From Begonia masoniana (Eukaryota; Streptophyta; Magnoliopsida; Cucurbitales; Begoniaceae), in assembly GCA_022432975.1 (NCBI GenBank), contig CM039512.1, positions 32,634,545 through 32,698,544 of the forward strand: a stretch of DNA of 64,000 bases. Direction: 5' to 3'. This document shows, piece after piece, positions 38,684-50,039 of the stretch (the stretch's first letter is position 1; every line of letters begins with the position of its first letter). A model generated the notes under the pieces. It saw only the letters and a program-made list of their open reading frames with translations. It ran no database searches and was not told the origin of the DNA. The translations under genes were made by a program, and so were the position numbers.

Positions 38684-39733
38684 AATTGTACCATTTATGA
38701 CCGTATGCTACACCACATCCTCATCCTCCATTAAAGCATAGACTCTTGGCGCTACTCTCGCACGATTTGGGTCTGGTGGCATAGGGCAATCTCTGACCAT
38801 GTGTCCAACCTTGTCACATCTATAACAACGGCCAGAATATAATTTACACTCGCCATGGTGATTCTTCTAGCAGGTGGAACATAGTGGAGCTAGAGGTCGC
38901 TTTCCTTTTCCTTGATCATCATTTGGATTGAAGGGTCTCTTCACACCTTTCTGCTGTTGCTGCGGTCCTCTATTCGGTTGTGGTTGCCAACCTCTGCCCT
39001 GGCGCAGTGGTGGCTGAGTCTCCTTGATAAACTTCCTTGGCGGTTCACGTTGTCCTTGTACTATTAATTCAACTTCTTCCAATTCCAAAGCCTTAGCTGC
39101 CACTTTAGAATAGGGTATGTTATGGATCCCCGTAGTCTTCACTCCCTGGAAGAGGCTCGGCTTCAGTCCATGGACAAACTGGTGAATCTTGTCTTCCTCA
39201 TCATCCACCAGATGGGGTGCAAACCTGGACAAGGCCTCAAACTTACAGATGTAGTCAGCCACAGAACCGGTTTGGCGCAGCTGCATAAACTCCATCTTTT
39301 TGCTGGCCCGAAACGCTCGGCTAAAATACTTGTCATAAAAGGCCGTCTTGAACCACGCCCAAGTCATAGTTTCCGCATTCATAGTGCTCTGAATTAAGTC
39401 CCACAAATGCCTTGCACCCAATGCAATATGAAAAACAGCACATGTGACCTTGTCCCCATCTTCGACCTTGACATACTTGAACATGTCCTCAATTGTCCGA
39501 ATCCACTCTTCAGCATAAATAAGATCCAAAACTTGACCATTGAATACTGGAAGTCGAAGGCGGTGAAAACGCTCGCTTCCATTGTCGTGAGTCGTATTTG
39601 AGCTAGAATTCCCTTGCTCATCCCTAGCAGCCACCCACTGCTCAATTTGGCGGGACTGGCGAATAACCAACTCAGTTGGCTGAGCGATGGTGTTACTATC
39701 CTCGTTGTTCTCTCTTTGTTGACCTCTTATCAT
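38684..39733 (-). pseudogene. Family A gag with CCHC knuckle
   Basis: The likely start is the ATG at 39733, just after the acceptor of a 62-bp leader intron. The gag core reads AEEWIRTIEDMFKYVKVEDGD and FYDKYFSRAFRASKKMEFMQ, then a basic Gln-rich linker and a CCHC knuckle (CYRCDKVGHMVRDC). TAG stops occur near 38866, just before the knuckle, and near 38710 at the gag-protease boundary. Without splicing, the frame also runs upstream to an ATG inside the primer-binding site (39892), adding 53 residues. Confidence 0.88.
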
Positions 39734-39743
39734 TTTGAGATTC

Positions 39744-39805
39744 CTAAACAAGTAATCATAAACACATCTTAACATAATCACATTACTAAAATCATAGACA
39801 CTTAC
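39744..39805 (-). other. Putative leader intron 3 upstream of gag
   Basis: Minus strand: CAACAACT|GTAAGTGTC to TTGTTTAG|GAATC, 62 bp, ending 10 nt before the gag ATG. The same arrangement recurs at 55976-56040 and about 21265-21200. Confidence 0.65.
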
Positions 39806-39879
39806 AGTTGTTGGAGTGTGCTCATGTGACAATCTGTGCTGGAAGGCAGTCTGCAGAATCGATTTTAGAACCCAGTTTT

Positions 39880-39891
39880 GCTCTGATACCA
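39880..39891 (-). promoter_or_regulatory. Primer-binding site, family A element
   Basis: TGGTATCAGAGC on the minus strand, matching the initiator-Met tRNA 3' end, four bases inside the 5' LTR edge at 39896. The LTR edge reads TATAAC instead of TGTAAC on the plus strand, a single transition. Confidence 0.92.
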
Positions 39892-40530
39892 TAATTATAA
39901 CGACCCCATTAGGGCCAAGACTGATTCTTAATTTTCGTAAATCATTTACACTAAGTTTACTCTCTATATATTTTTTTTAACAGTACTCAAGGACAATACC
40001 ATATCTGAAAAAACTGAACCCTTCAAAAACTCGGCTCCCTCATAAGACTATTGACACAGTCAGTCACAGAGTCGATCGACATGACTCAGACATCGGTTCC
40101 ATAACGTGTTCGAGCAGAAGGAAAGTGCCCTCAGACCACTCGACTTCATCGTTCGCGGGTTGCATGGATTTGCATACATCTACCGATAGGAACACATCCC
40201 CCGAATGTCACGTGCACTCCGCGTGACTCAATAGACGTCGCCCAGTAGAATACATCATCAGATGGACACGAGTGTTTCACGTGACTCATGGACATCGCCC
40301 AGTAGAAGACCTCTACCGATTACTAAACGACAAAGCATAAATTACCCACATCATCTGATCACAAGACGACAAGACTTATTACTCACTTCTACCAATAGCG
40401 AAAAAAATCTACATCTATCGATTTACATGTGAATCACACGTGACATATTAAGCATCATCCGATAGAAGACCTTTACCGGTGAATAAGAAATTCCTAGCAT
40501 CTGCCGATCGTAATAATCAGCATCTACCGA

Positions 40531-41235
40531 CGAGATTTTCAAGGATCATGGAGTAAGTATTTATCATTGGTGGAATTCTCTTATAATAACAGTTTTCAGG
40601 CAACCATAGGTATGGCACCGTATGAGACATTATATGGGCAAAAATGTAGATCTCTTTTGTATTGGGACGAAGTTGGTGAAGCATGTTTGTTTGTTCCTGA
40701 TATTGTGCAGCAAACAGTGGAGAAGATTGCCCTCATCCAACAGAGAATCTAGATAGCTCAAAGCCGGCAGAAAAGTTATGCCGATAGAATACGTAGAGAA
40801 TTGGAATTTGAAGTAGGTGATGAAGTATTTCTTAAGGTATCACCATTCAAGGGAGTTGTGAGATTTGGTAAGAGAGGCAAGTTGAATCCGAGATTTATTG
40901 GACCATTTTTGATCTTGAAGAGATTTGGAAAGACGGCTTATCAACTGCAGTTACCAGTCTCTATGGAAGGGGTTCACAACGTATTCCATGTTTCTATGCT
41001 AAAGAAGTGTGTAAGAGATCCATCTCAGATTGTGGAACAGCAGAGTATTGAAGTCCATCCTACTCTTACTTATGAGGAGAAACCAGTAAAGATCCTTGAC
41101 TATGCTGTGAAAGTGTTGCGCAACAAAGAGGTCCCACTGGTAAAAGTATTATGGCATAACCAGAGCATAGAGAAGACAACTTGGAAGCGCCAGCAGGACA
41201 TGATGAACCAACATCCAGAATTATTCAAGTATTGA
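40531..41235 (+). pseudogene. Family F integrase C-terminus and chromodomain-like tail
   Basis: It starts mid-protein at DFQGSWSKYLSLVEFSYNN, runs through MAPYETLYGQKCRS, QSRQKSYADRIRRELEFEVGD and HNVFHVSMLKKC, and ends PLVKVLWHNQSIEKTTWKRQQ. One TAG stop interrupts it at about 40750. Everything upstream is missing: the left neighbour is a family A LTR in the opposite orientation, so the junction at 40530/40531 is a rearrangement breakpoint. The purine tract AAGGAGGGTAGA leads into the LTR. Confidence 0.9.
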
Positions 41236-41539
41236 ATTTTGAGGACCAAATTCTTTTAAGGAGGGTAGATTATAACACCCGGATCCATCGAACCGATTTT
41301 ACTTGTCAACTAATAGTGTACATTTTATGGATGAAATTGGAAGAATTATTGATTAGGTTAATGAGTGACTAAATAAGGGCAAAATGGTAAATAAAAATCT
41401 ATAGTGGATAACGTATTTAAGGGAGGGTTTAATGAGGTTCTGCCGCCACTGTTTCTCATTTCCTTTTTCGGCTCTCAGCTCAGCAGAGTGCTCTGGGAGA
41501 TTTTCCCTTCGATTTCTTCAAGCGATTTCTCCAGCCTAG

Positions 41540-41753
41540 GTGAGTTTCATTCGTTTTCCTTGAGTTTTAGTGGCTAGATAATAGAGATAGTACAATGTAT
41601 GTTATGTGAATGTTGTAAGTAAGAATCGATTATGTTTTCTAACGAATCGGGAATGCTCGAAGACCTGAGCTCCCAAATAACTTCCTTAGACTTCTGGATA
41701 GTGTAGAATGAGGTTTAGTAAAAATCTAATCGATATTCTTTTCATGGTTTTAG
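41540..41753 (+). other. Putative leader intron 1, family F
   Basis: CAGCCTAG|GTGAGTTTC to GGTTTTAG|GTTTGAG, 214 bp, leaving a 56-nt exon 2. Confidence 0.6.
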
Positions 41754-41809
41754 GTTTGAGTAAGCTCACGAAGTAGTTTGCAATACCAAGCATTTTTCCA
41801 GGAGGCCAG

Positions 41810-42293
41810 GTAAGTGAAGTATGCGTGTGCCTTCGGGCCTACATCACAAAACAGTAGGTTTATGCATGTTTGAATGTTTACTGAATGTCATGCATCATTT
41901 CTTTTGAAAGTATACGAAAATGAATTTACATGTAATTGCATGGTAATGTTTGAATAGATTGTAATAGACCAACTATTAAGGGAACTAATCCGCCCCTTAA
42001 TCTAGGAGAGGATGTATGACTTTGGGAAAGTTGATCCACTTCCCAATGGAATATGAGGATCAGATCAACTATTAAGGGAAATAATCCGCCCCTTAATCGA
42101 GAAGATGATGTATGACTTTGGGAAAATTGATCCACTTCCCAATGGAATCGAGGGATCAGATCAGAGAAAGAACGTTTATGTAACAGAGAAGTGAAAGTAG
42201 AAACTACATGACTAGGATATATGTTTCAACATTTCATTTCATTATTTCTTCACTTATTTAGCATTAGGCTAATAGATGAATTTTGTGATGTAG
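41810..42293 (+). other. Putative leader intron 2, family F, perfect 14-bp terminal pairing
   Basis: GGCCAG|GTAAGTGAAG to TGTGATGTAG|GTGAAG, 484 bp. CCTACATCACAAAA (41838-41851) is the exact reverse complement of TTTTGTGATGTAGG (42281-42294). CTTCGGGCC precedes the donor-side arm. Confidence 0.7.
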
Positions 42294-42640
42294 GTGAAGA
42301 AGCCTAAGAGGGTGTGTTCTCTGAGCATGTTGAGGACTAGGCTGGTTGGGGGAGCACATTCATGCCTCGACTTGGTGAACTGATGGGGCGGTTAAACTAA
42401 TGGTTGTAGGTGTGAAGTTTAGTGAACTATTGTCCAGTTTACTTTTGTTGAGAATTTTAAAGACAGTGATAGTCTTAGTATTTCGGTTATGTTTTTTTTG
42501 GGTTTTTCTAGTAAGGATAGTTGATGATTATAATTAGGTCTTTTACTGAATTTTGGAGCAACTTGTGGATTTGAACTATTTTGAATGGTTACAGTGAATT
42601 TACAAGTTCTTTTAGCAGTCAGAGTTGTTCTTTGTTTTGA

Positions 42641-45335
42641 GTGTTATTGTCTATCGGTGGACGTTGTCTATCGGTAGATGTTGAGTGTTACTGTTCACCG
42701 GTGGATGTTGTCTATCGGTGGATGTTGAGTGTTACTGTTCACCAGTGGATGTTGTCTATCGGCGGATGCTGTGTGTTACTGTTCACCGGTGGATGTTGTC
42801 TATCGGTGGATATTGAGTGTTATTGTCTATCGGTCGGTGGATGTTGTCTATCGGTGGATATTGAGTGTTATTGTCTATCGGTGGATATTGAGTGTTATTG
42901 TCTATCGGTGGATGTTGTCTATCGGTGGATGTTGTCTATCGGTGGATATTGAGTGTTATTGTCTATCGGTGGATATTGAGTGTTATTGTCTATCGGTGGA
43001 TATTGAGTGTTATTGTCTATCGGTGGATATTGAGTGTTATTGTCTATCGGTGGATGTTGTCTATCGGTGGATATTGAGTGTTATTGTCTATCGGTGGATA
43101 TTGAGTGTTATTGTCTATCGGTGGATATTGAGTGTTATTGTCTATCGGTGGATATTGAGTGTTATTGTCTATCGGTGGATGTTGTCTATCGGTGGATGTT
43201 GTCTATCGGTGGATATTGAGTGTTATTGTCTATCGGTGGATGTTGTCTATCGGTGGATGTTGTCTATCGGTGGATATTGAGTGTTATTGTCTATCGGTGG
43301 ATGTTGTCTATCGGTGGATATTGAGTGTTATTGTCTATCGGTGGATATTGAGTGTTATTGTCTATCGGTGGATATTGAGTGTTATTGTCTATCGGTGGAT
43401 ATTGAGTGTTATTGTCTATCGGTGGATATTGAGTGTTATTGTCTATCGGTGGATATTGAGTGTTATTGTCTATCGGTGGATATTGAGTGTTATTGTCTAT
43501 CGGTGGATATTGAGTGTTATTGTCTATCGGTGGATATTGAGTGTTATTGTCTATCGGTGGATGTTGTCTATCGGTGGATGTTGTCTATCGGTGGATGTTG
43601 TCTATCGGTGGATATTGTCTATCGGTGGATGTTGTCTATCGGTGGATATTGAGTGTTATTGTCTATCGGTGGATGTTGTCTATCGGTGGATATTGAGTGT
43701 TATTGTCTATCGGTGGATATTGAGTGTTATTGTCTATCGGTGGATGTTGTCTATCGGTGGATGTTGTCTATCGGTGGATGTTGTCTATCGGTGGATATTG
43801 AGTGTTATTGTCTATCGGTGGATATTGAGTGTTATTGTCTATCGGTGGATATTGAGTGTTATTGTCTATCGGTGGATATTGAGTGTTATTGTCTATCGGT
43901 GGATATTGAGTGTTATTGTCTATCGGTGGATGTTGTCTATCGGTGGATGTTGTCTATCGGTGGATGTTGTCTATCGGTGGATATTGAGTGTTATTGTCTA
44001 TCGGTGGATGTTGTCTATCGGTGGATGTTGTCTATCGGTGGATATTGAGTGTTATTGTCTATCGGTGGATGTTGTCTATCGGTGGATATTGAGTGTTATT
44101 GTCTATCGGTGGATGTTGTCTATCGGTGGATGTTGTCTATCGGTGGATATTGAGTGTTATTGTCTATCGGTGGATGTTGTCTATCGGTGGATGTTGTCTA
44201 TCGGTGGATATTGAGTGTTATTGTCTATCGGTGGATATTGAGTGTTATTGTCTATCGGTGGATATTGAGTGTTATTGTCTATCGGTGGATATTGAGTGTT
44301 ATTGTCTATCGGTGGATATTGAGTGTTATTGTCTATCGGTGGATGTTGTCTATCGGTGGATATTGAGTGTTATTGTCTATCGGTGGATATTGAGTGTTAT
44401 TGTCTATCGGTGGATGTTGTCTATCGGTGGATGTTGTCTATCGGTGGATATTGAGTGTTATTGTCTATCGGTGGATGTTGTCTATCGGTGGATGTTGTCT
44501 ATCGGTGGATATTGAGTGTTATTGTCTATCGGTGGATGTTGTCTATCGGTGGATATTGAGTGTTATTGTCTATCGGTGGATATTGAGTGTTATTGTCTAT
44601 CGGTGGATATTGAGTGTTATTGTCTATCGGTGGATATTGAGTGTTATTGTCTATCGGTGGATGTTGTCTATCGGTGGATGTTGTCTATCGGTGGATGTTG
44701 TCTATCGGTGGATGTTGTCTATCGGTGGATGTTGTCTATCGGTGGATGTTGTCTATCGGTGGATATTGAGTGTTATTGTCTATCGGTGGATATTGAGTGT
44801 TATTGTCTATCGGTGGATGTTGTCTATCGGTGGATGTTGTCTATCGGTGGATGTTGTCTATCGGTGGATATTGAGTGTTATTGTCTATCGGTGGATGTTG
44901 TCTATCGGTGGATATTGAGTGTTATTGTCTATCGGTGGATGTTGTCTATCGGTGGATGTTGTCTATCGGTGGATGTTGTCTATCGGTGGATGTTGTCTAT
45001 CGGTGGATGTTGTCTATCGGTGGATGTTGTCTATCGGTGGATATTGAGTGTTATTGTCTATCGGTGGATATTGAGTGTTATTGTCTATCGGTGGATATTG
45101 AGTGTTATTGTCTATCGGTGGATGTTGTCTATCGGTGGATATTGAGTGTTATTGTCTATCGGTGGATATTGAGTGTTATTGTCTATCGGTGGATGTTGTC
45201 TATCGGTGGATATTGAGTGTTATTGTCTATCGGTGGATATTGAGTGTTATTGTCTATCGGTGGATATTGAGTGTTATTGTCTATCGGTGGATATTGAGTG
45301 TTATTGTCTATCGGTGGATGTTGTCTATCGGTGGA
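42641..45335. repeat. 17/27-bp tandem array in family F LTR
   Basis: The short unit is TATCGGTGGATGTTGTC. The long unit TATCGGTGGATATTGAGTGT carries a further TATTGTC. They occur in mixed runs. The first 200 bp has diverged forms (CACCGGTGGATG, CACCAGTGG). The array is followed by a short GA run (45334-45350). The many plus-strand open frames are by-products. Confidence 0.97.
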
Positions 45336-45552
45336 GAGAGAGAGAGAGAGTTCATTAAAGTGTCGGGTTTTGTTTCGGATTCTTGTTTCAAATCTCGTAC
45401 TTTTTAACTTCCTCGGTTTCACTCTATTTTCTTAAATTCAAAGATTCCCGACGTCCAAATTCCAAAAAGTATATATATTGTATTTATAGCGAATTTACTC
45501 CGTTCAGTGAATTTTAGGGACAATTAAATGACCGAAAACGTCGGGTGTTACA

Positions 45553-47690
45553 GCTTTTTTTAAAATTCTGAAGAACAAAGGGAATAATAACGGAGTTCAC
45601 ACAGAAGATTGACAGAAAGTGTTGATTGGTAACACCTCAAGTTTTGAAGTGTCAATTGACAAAATTGAAAGTTCAAAATGTCAGTTGAAAATACCTCCTT
45701 ATTTCAAGATATAGTTTAATATTTACCCAATAATATAATACGAAAACATTATATATGTATTAATTAAAGACCTAATTCGAAACCACGAAGATCTAGACTA
45801 GAACCCAAATTTCCAAAATCTAATCAATAAAAATTCTAAACCCTAAATGAAAATTCACCCCAACAATTTGATTTACTAAACCAAAATACCAGAATTCAAC
45901 TATATGAAATTTCTTGAAATTCATCAAAGGCTCAAATGCTTTAAGAATTTTCTTCTAACAAACTTGATGAACAAATATTAATTTACCCAGCGCGACATTC
46001 AAAATTCTACAACATGAAACTTCAAAACTGACGGTTTGACCAAAAAATTATACACTGTCAAATGTCAAAGAAACAAGATAATTTGAGTCAATATGAAACT
46101 AGTTAACTTCGAAGAGACAAGGAAAAAACCATTTAGAGACAATGAAATAGCAGTTCAAATATCCATATTAAAACCATTTAATCTTATACAGACTCAAAAT
46201 AATACAAGTCCTCACCAACAAATGGAAAAACATTCAACAAGAAATAAAGGAAAGTAAATTGTTTCTGAACTCCAGCTACTCACTGTTTCTGAGTGACTAA
46301 CTTAATAGGCAAGTATACTAAATGCAATGCATGTAATACTTCTGTTACCTTTCATTTCCAAAATATGAGTATCTCATAATGATTTTCAAATATCTTTCAA
46401 GAAAACTTGTTTCCATGATTTATTAAAAATAGACTCCATGAACCAAATGTGAGTCTTTAATTCAAAACATTATTGTATACATAGACAATTATAAAAAAAT
46501 AAGTCACCATCATACTTTTCCTATAAAAATCACCTCAGTAAAAAAAAAAAGAGTCATTTAAGGACCCTTCTGGCACACTAATAAAGAAAGCTGGCGATCT
46601 GAAAACCCTATAGCACCTTGTAAGTCTGAAAGAATAACAAATGTGACAACGACCAGTAAGTTTAACCACGTCACAAGGGTTGTCAGCAACCCGAAGACCA
46701 AGCAACGACACCACCCAAATAATCATAAAACTCAAGCATACCCTAATCACGTTTAGGGATTCAAAACTCAAGGAGTGCATCATCACCACCTTATTATCAA
46801 TTTTCGTAACGTGCAAACAAAACAACCTTTACGCAATAGAAAAGGTACTGAGATGTCCTCATGATACTTTTACACTTACTCATCCTCACGAGATATATAT
46901 CACAACAATATAAAATCATACATCAATGGTAAATGTGTAAAATTGTATATACATATACATCAAAATACTGACGTGTTAGCGATCAGGCCTCACCATCTTT
47001 TATATGGTGAAAACTCACCAAAATAGGTTTTCGTAAAACTAGACTATGCATTGCAAAAAATATAAAATCATTAACTCAATGATGATTTCTCTTCTCGCCA
47101 ATTGGAGCTAAAACCTGATGCGAATCAAGGTGCAACCAAGCCCCATGATCCATTGCAAGACATAGAAGGACAAATGATCAGGTCAAGAACCAAACAGATG
47201 CACAAAACCTTACATAATTTAATCATGGAGACCCAAGAGAAAGAGTCATCATAACACGACCAAAGACCAATGATTATGCTAAGTATTGATGAGGAACCAG
47301 TGGTGGAAATGCATGCAAAAGACCAAGCAAACATAGCAATAAAAAAATTATTTCTAGGAAGGAAAAAAAGCAGCCCAGCGAACGGGCCCAGTAATAGCCA
47401 ACGAGCATGTCGCGCGCAACCAGTCACAGCACACCATGTGCGCGCACAAGATCACTCGTGCACCTAACTTTGCCCACGCTGCAACCTAACCACACGTCCA
47501 TCAACGCCCACACCTTGTTAGCAAGACTGCCTACGCGCAAGCCCTGCGCCTCACCTTATCAGCACCCACCCTTGCACCCCATGTGCTTACTTTGTCAACG
47601 TTTGCCCGCACGCATAGCGCTCATGCGCACGCAATGTCCAACCTAGCCCACCGCGTGCTTGCCATATAGTCCAGTGCAGCCACCAGTCAA
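45553..47690. other. Old repeat DNA, possible decayed LTR
   Basis: No gene is recognised. Weak LTR-like signs in minus sense are GGTAACACCTCAAG near 45629, AAATGCAATGCATG near 46320 (as in other LTRs here), and a GGTGAGTTTTCACC...GAGGCCTGATC arrangement near 47030-47000 that resembles the donor-plus-GGCC box. A GC-richer stretch lies at 47400-47690. These could be the remains of another gypsy LTR. Confidence 0.35.
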
Positions 47691-48836
47691 CCACGACTAA
47701 ACCGTCTTTTTTTAATTTGTTTCTAATTTTTGGTTTGTTAAGTTTCCAATTTCATAATTAGGTTAAGTTTACTTATTCCTACGTGCCTTGAGACTATTTA
47801 AACACTATGGATGTGCTCTAAATGGGACACACGATTTTTGCTATTAGTTTTTCCTCTTGAGAGTTTCTTTTTTATAATTTTTTTTTGTTCTTTGTAAAGA
47901 ACTAGTCTTCAAGTCAAAGCTTGAGAGATCACTTGATAGTTTGGTTCTCACTAACAAGTTTGATTTGGGTCAAACTTCTCTTGCTTAACAACTTTGGTTC
48001 CATCGACAAGTTTCAATCAATGTCAAGTTTCTCGTACTTGATTACAAGGCATTCCTAAGTTTTATTATGCATTGTTGAAAGGTCTCAAGTTCTCAATACT
48101 TGTGGTTCTCATTATTTGTTATTAGTGCAAATGCTCTTCGTTTCAAGTTTCTATCTTTATTATCTTGCAAATTTTCTTCTTCTCTTCAAAAAGTCTTCAA
48201 AGTTTAAAAAAAAAAAAAAATCTTCTTCTTCAAATTTCTTCTTTGCAAAATTCTTCATATAAAAAAAAGAGCAAAAAATCATAAAAGTTTGAAAAAGCAA
48301 AAAATCATAAAACTTTCTTCTTTTATTCGACATATTCAACCATTCTTCTCGAATTCTTATTCTTGAGATATTTGACATATTTCGAATCTTGAAGTTTCAA
48401 ACTTTGAAATTTCAATTATTGTGCTTGAAATCCTATATTCTTGTTTTTAAATTATGGCGACTCTTATTCTTAGAATATTTAATTCTTGCTATGAATATTC
48501 GATTGTTGTTATTATAATTTCGGATTCTTGTCAATTGAATATCCTTGTTGATCTTGACAATAAAATATCTCTTTGATATTTTTAATTTTTCTTTGGATAA
48601 TAAACAAAGTGTTCTTCATTGATTGTCCTTATTCTTTTTTAAAATGTTTGATTTTACTAATTTTGAAGGTTGGAATTTTTATCTTGAAAGTTTTATTTTG
48701 CTTGCTTTTACTTGTTGAATATTTTCTCTTGATCAAGTTTTTACATAAAAAAAGGAAAAATTGAGGGTGAGATTATTTTATAAAAGCCATATTTTGAGTG
48801 AAACATGAGTGCAGTGACAAATATTCAATGTAAACA
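47691..48836 (+). other. AT-rich leader or LTR remnant upstream of the 50.2-kb gag fragment
   Basis: Contains CTATTTAAACAC near 47795 as a TATA-like site, followed by long T-rich sequence without coding content. It abuts the Cassandra insertion, and gag follows on the other side, so it is probably the 5' part of the same old element. No terminal repeat or primer-binding site could be identified. Confidence 0.4.
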
Positions 48837-49027
48837 TGTAACGACCCCGATTCCCAGCAAGGGGGTTAAAACTCCGCAGATCCCAGAGGGTTGGGCTGGA
48901 GGGTTCGGTCGTAGAAATGAGGGTCGTCACAATCCTACATCGCTTGAGAAAGTATGTGGAAATGAAACATATGTAAAAGAGACCCTCCCAAAAATAGCAA
49001 GACGCATTTTGGAGCACAATTGACAAC

Positions 49028-49105
49028 GGATCCTATAAGAACTCTGAAGTTAAAAGTGCTTCGGCGAGAGTAGTACCAGGTTAGGTGACCGACTGGGAAG
49101 TCCTG
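49028..49105 (+). other. 5S rRNA-derived domain, Cassandra LTR1
   Basis: GGATCCTATAAGAACTC, then GCTTCGGCGAGAGTAGTACC and GGTGACCGACTGGGAAGTCC follow the 3' two-thirds of plant 5S rRNA, including the internal RNA polymerase III promoter region. The 5' third is not recognisable, so it is not a 5S gene. Confidence 0.9.
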
Positions 49106-49473
49106 GCCAAACAAAGCTGTGAGGGGAGGATATTGGGCTACGACCCAATCCCCAGAGCGGACAATATCTTGCTGGGAAAAGGGGTCGTTACAAATGGTAT
49201 CACAGCCTGTACCCAACCGAAAATGTGGCCAACGAGGACGTTGGGCCCCCGGGGGGGTGATTGTGATGACCCATATGTGCACGACTGGCCCGTATACTGG
49301 ATCTGGACCCGGATGGCGGTGCGTCCGCGCGGGAAAAAGGCAGGTGAAGGGGGTAGGTCGTAATGTGGGGGTCGTCACAATCCCACATCACTTGGAGAAG
49401 TATATGGAAATGAAACATATGTAAAGAGACCCTCTCAAAATAGTAAGATGCGTTTTGGAGCACAATTGACAAC

Positions 49474-49553
49474 GGATCCCATAAGAACTCTAAAGTTAAA
49501 AGTGCTTCGGCGAGAGTAGTACAAGGTTGGGTGACCGACTGGGAAGTCCTCAC
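49474..49553 (+). other. 5S rRNA-derived domain, Cassandra LTR2
   Basis: Same segment as in LTR1, with GGATCCCATAAGAACTC intact and GTACAAGGTTGGGTGACCG. Confidence 0.9.
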
Positions 49554-49960
49554 CAAACAAATCCATGAGGGGAGGATATTGGGCTGCGGCCCAATCCCCA
49601 GAGTTGACAATATCTTGCTGGGAATATGGGTCATTTCAAATGGTATCAGAGCCTGTATCCACCAGAAATGTGACCAACGAGGACGTTGGGCCCCCGAGGG
49701 GGGGTGATTGTGATGACCCGACTTGACACGTATATGGTGGAACCACCCATGCTCCGCGGATCCTCAGAGGCTACGGCCCGGTTGGGGCCGGAGGTGGGTT
49801 AAAACTCCGCGGATCCCAGAGGGTTGGGTCAGAGAGTTCAGTCGTACAAAGGGGGGTCATCACAATCCCACATCGCTTGGGGAAGTATGTGAAAATGAAA
49901 CATATGTAAAAGAGACCCTCCCAAAAATAGCAAGACGCGTTTTGGAGCACAATTGACAAT

Positions 49961-50039
49961 GGATCCCATAAGAACTCCCAAGTTAAAAGTGTTTCGGCGA
50001 GAGTAGTACCAGGTTGGGTGACCGACAGGAAGTCCTCGC
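49961..50039 (+). other. 5S rRNA-derived domain, Cassandra LTR3
   Basis: Same segment, with GTGTTTCGGCGAGAGTAG and a one-base shortening in GACCGACAGGAAG. Confidence 0.9.

Larger units (their letters stand above)
32910..40530 (-). mobile_element. Family A Ty3/gypsy chromovirus (Tekay-like), near complete
   Basis: The 3' LTR is 32910-35270 and the 5' LTR piece 39896-40530, with about 4.6 kb between. The purine tract TAAGGAGGGGTGGA (minus) abuts the 3' LTR, and TGGTATCAGAGC (minus, 39891-39880) abuts the 5' LTR. Gag, protease, RT, RNase H, integrase and a chromodomain-like tail follow in one reading frame. The 5' LTR is cut off at 40530 next to a plus-strand element, so the right target site is lost. 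The two LTRs differ at scattered positions, indicating an old insertion. Confidence 0.93.
41271..45552 (+). mobile_element. Family F 3' LTR (4.28 kb) with 17/27-bp array
   Basis: It follows a polypurine tract and starts TATAACACCCGG (TG to TA change). It ends GTCGGGTGTTACA. A TATA-poor U3 is followed by the leader: intron 1 41540-41753, exon 2 41754-41809, intron 2 41810-42293. Inside intron 2, two copies of a GGGAAnTAATCCGCCCCTTAA segment lie near 41980 and 42080. The array at 42641-45335 lies after intron 2, as in family A. The 3' edge is inferred from its terminal GTTACA, with no target duplication to confirm it. Confidence 0.82.

Noticed and set aside
42641..45422. Plus-strand frames of up to 351 codons rich in YRWILSVIV
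   Set aside because: Translations of the 17/27-bp array in the family F LTR.
49028..50039. Functional 5S rRNA genes
   Set aside because: The 5' third is unrecognisable and the copies lie within Cassandra LTRs with a primer site and purine tracts.
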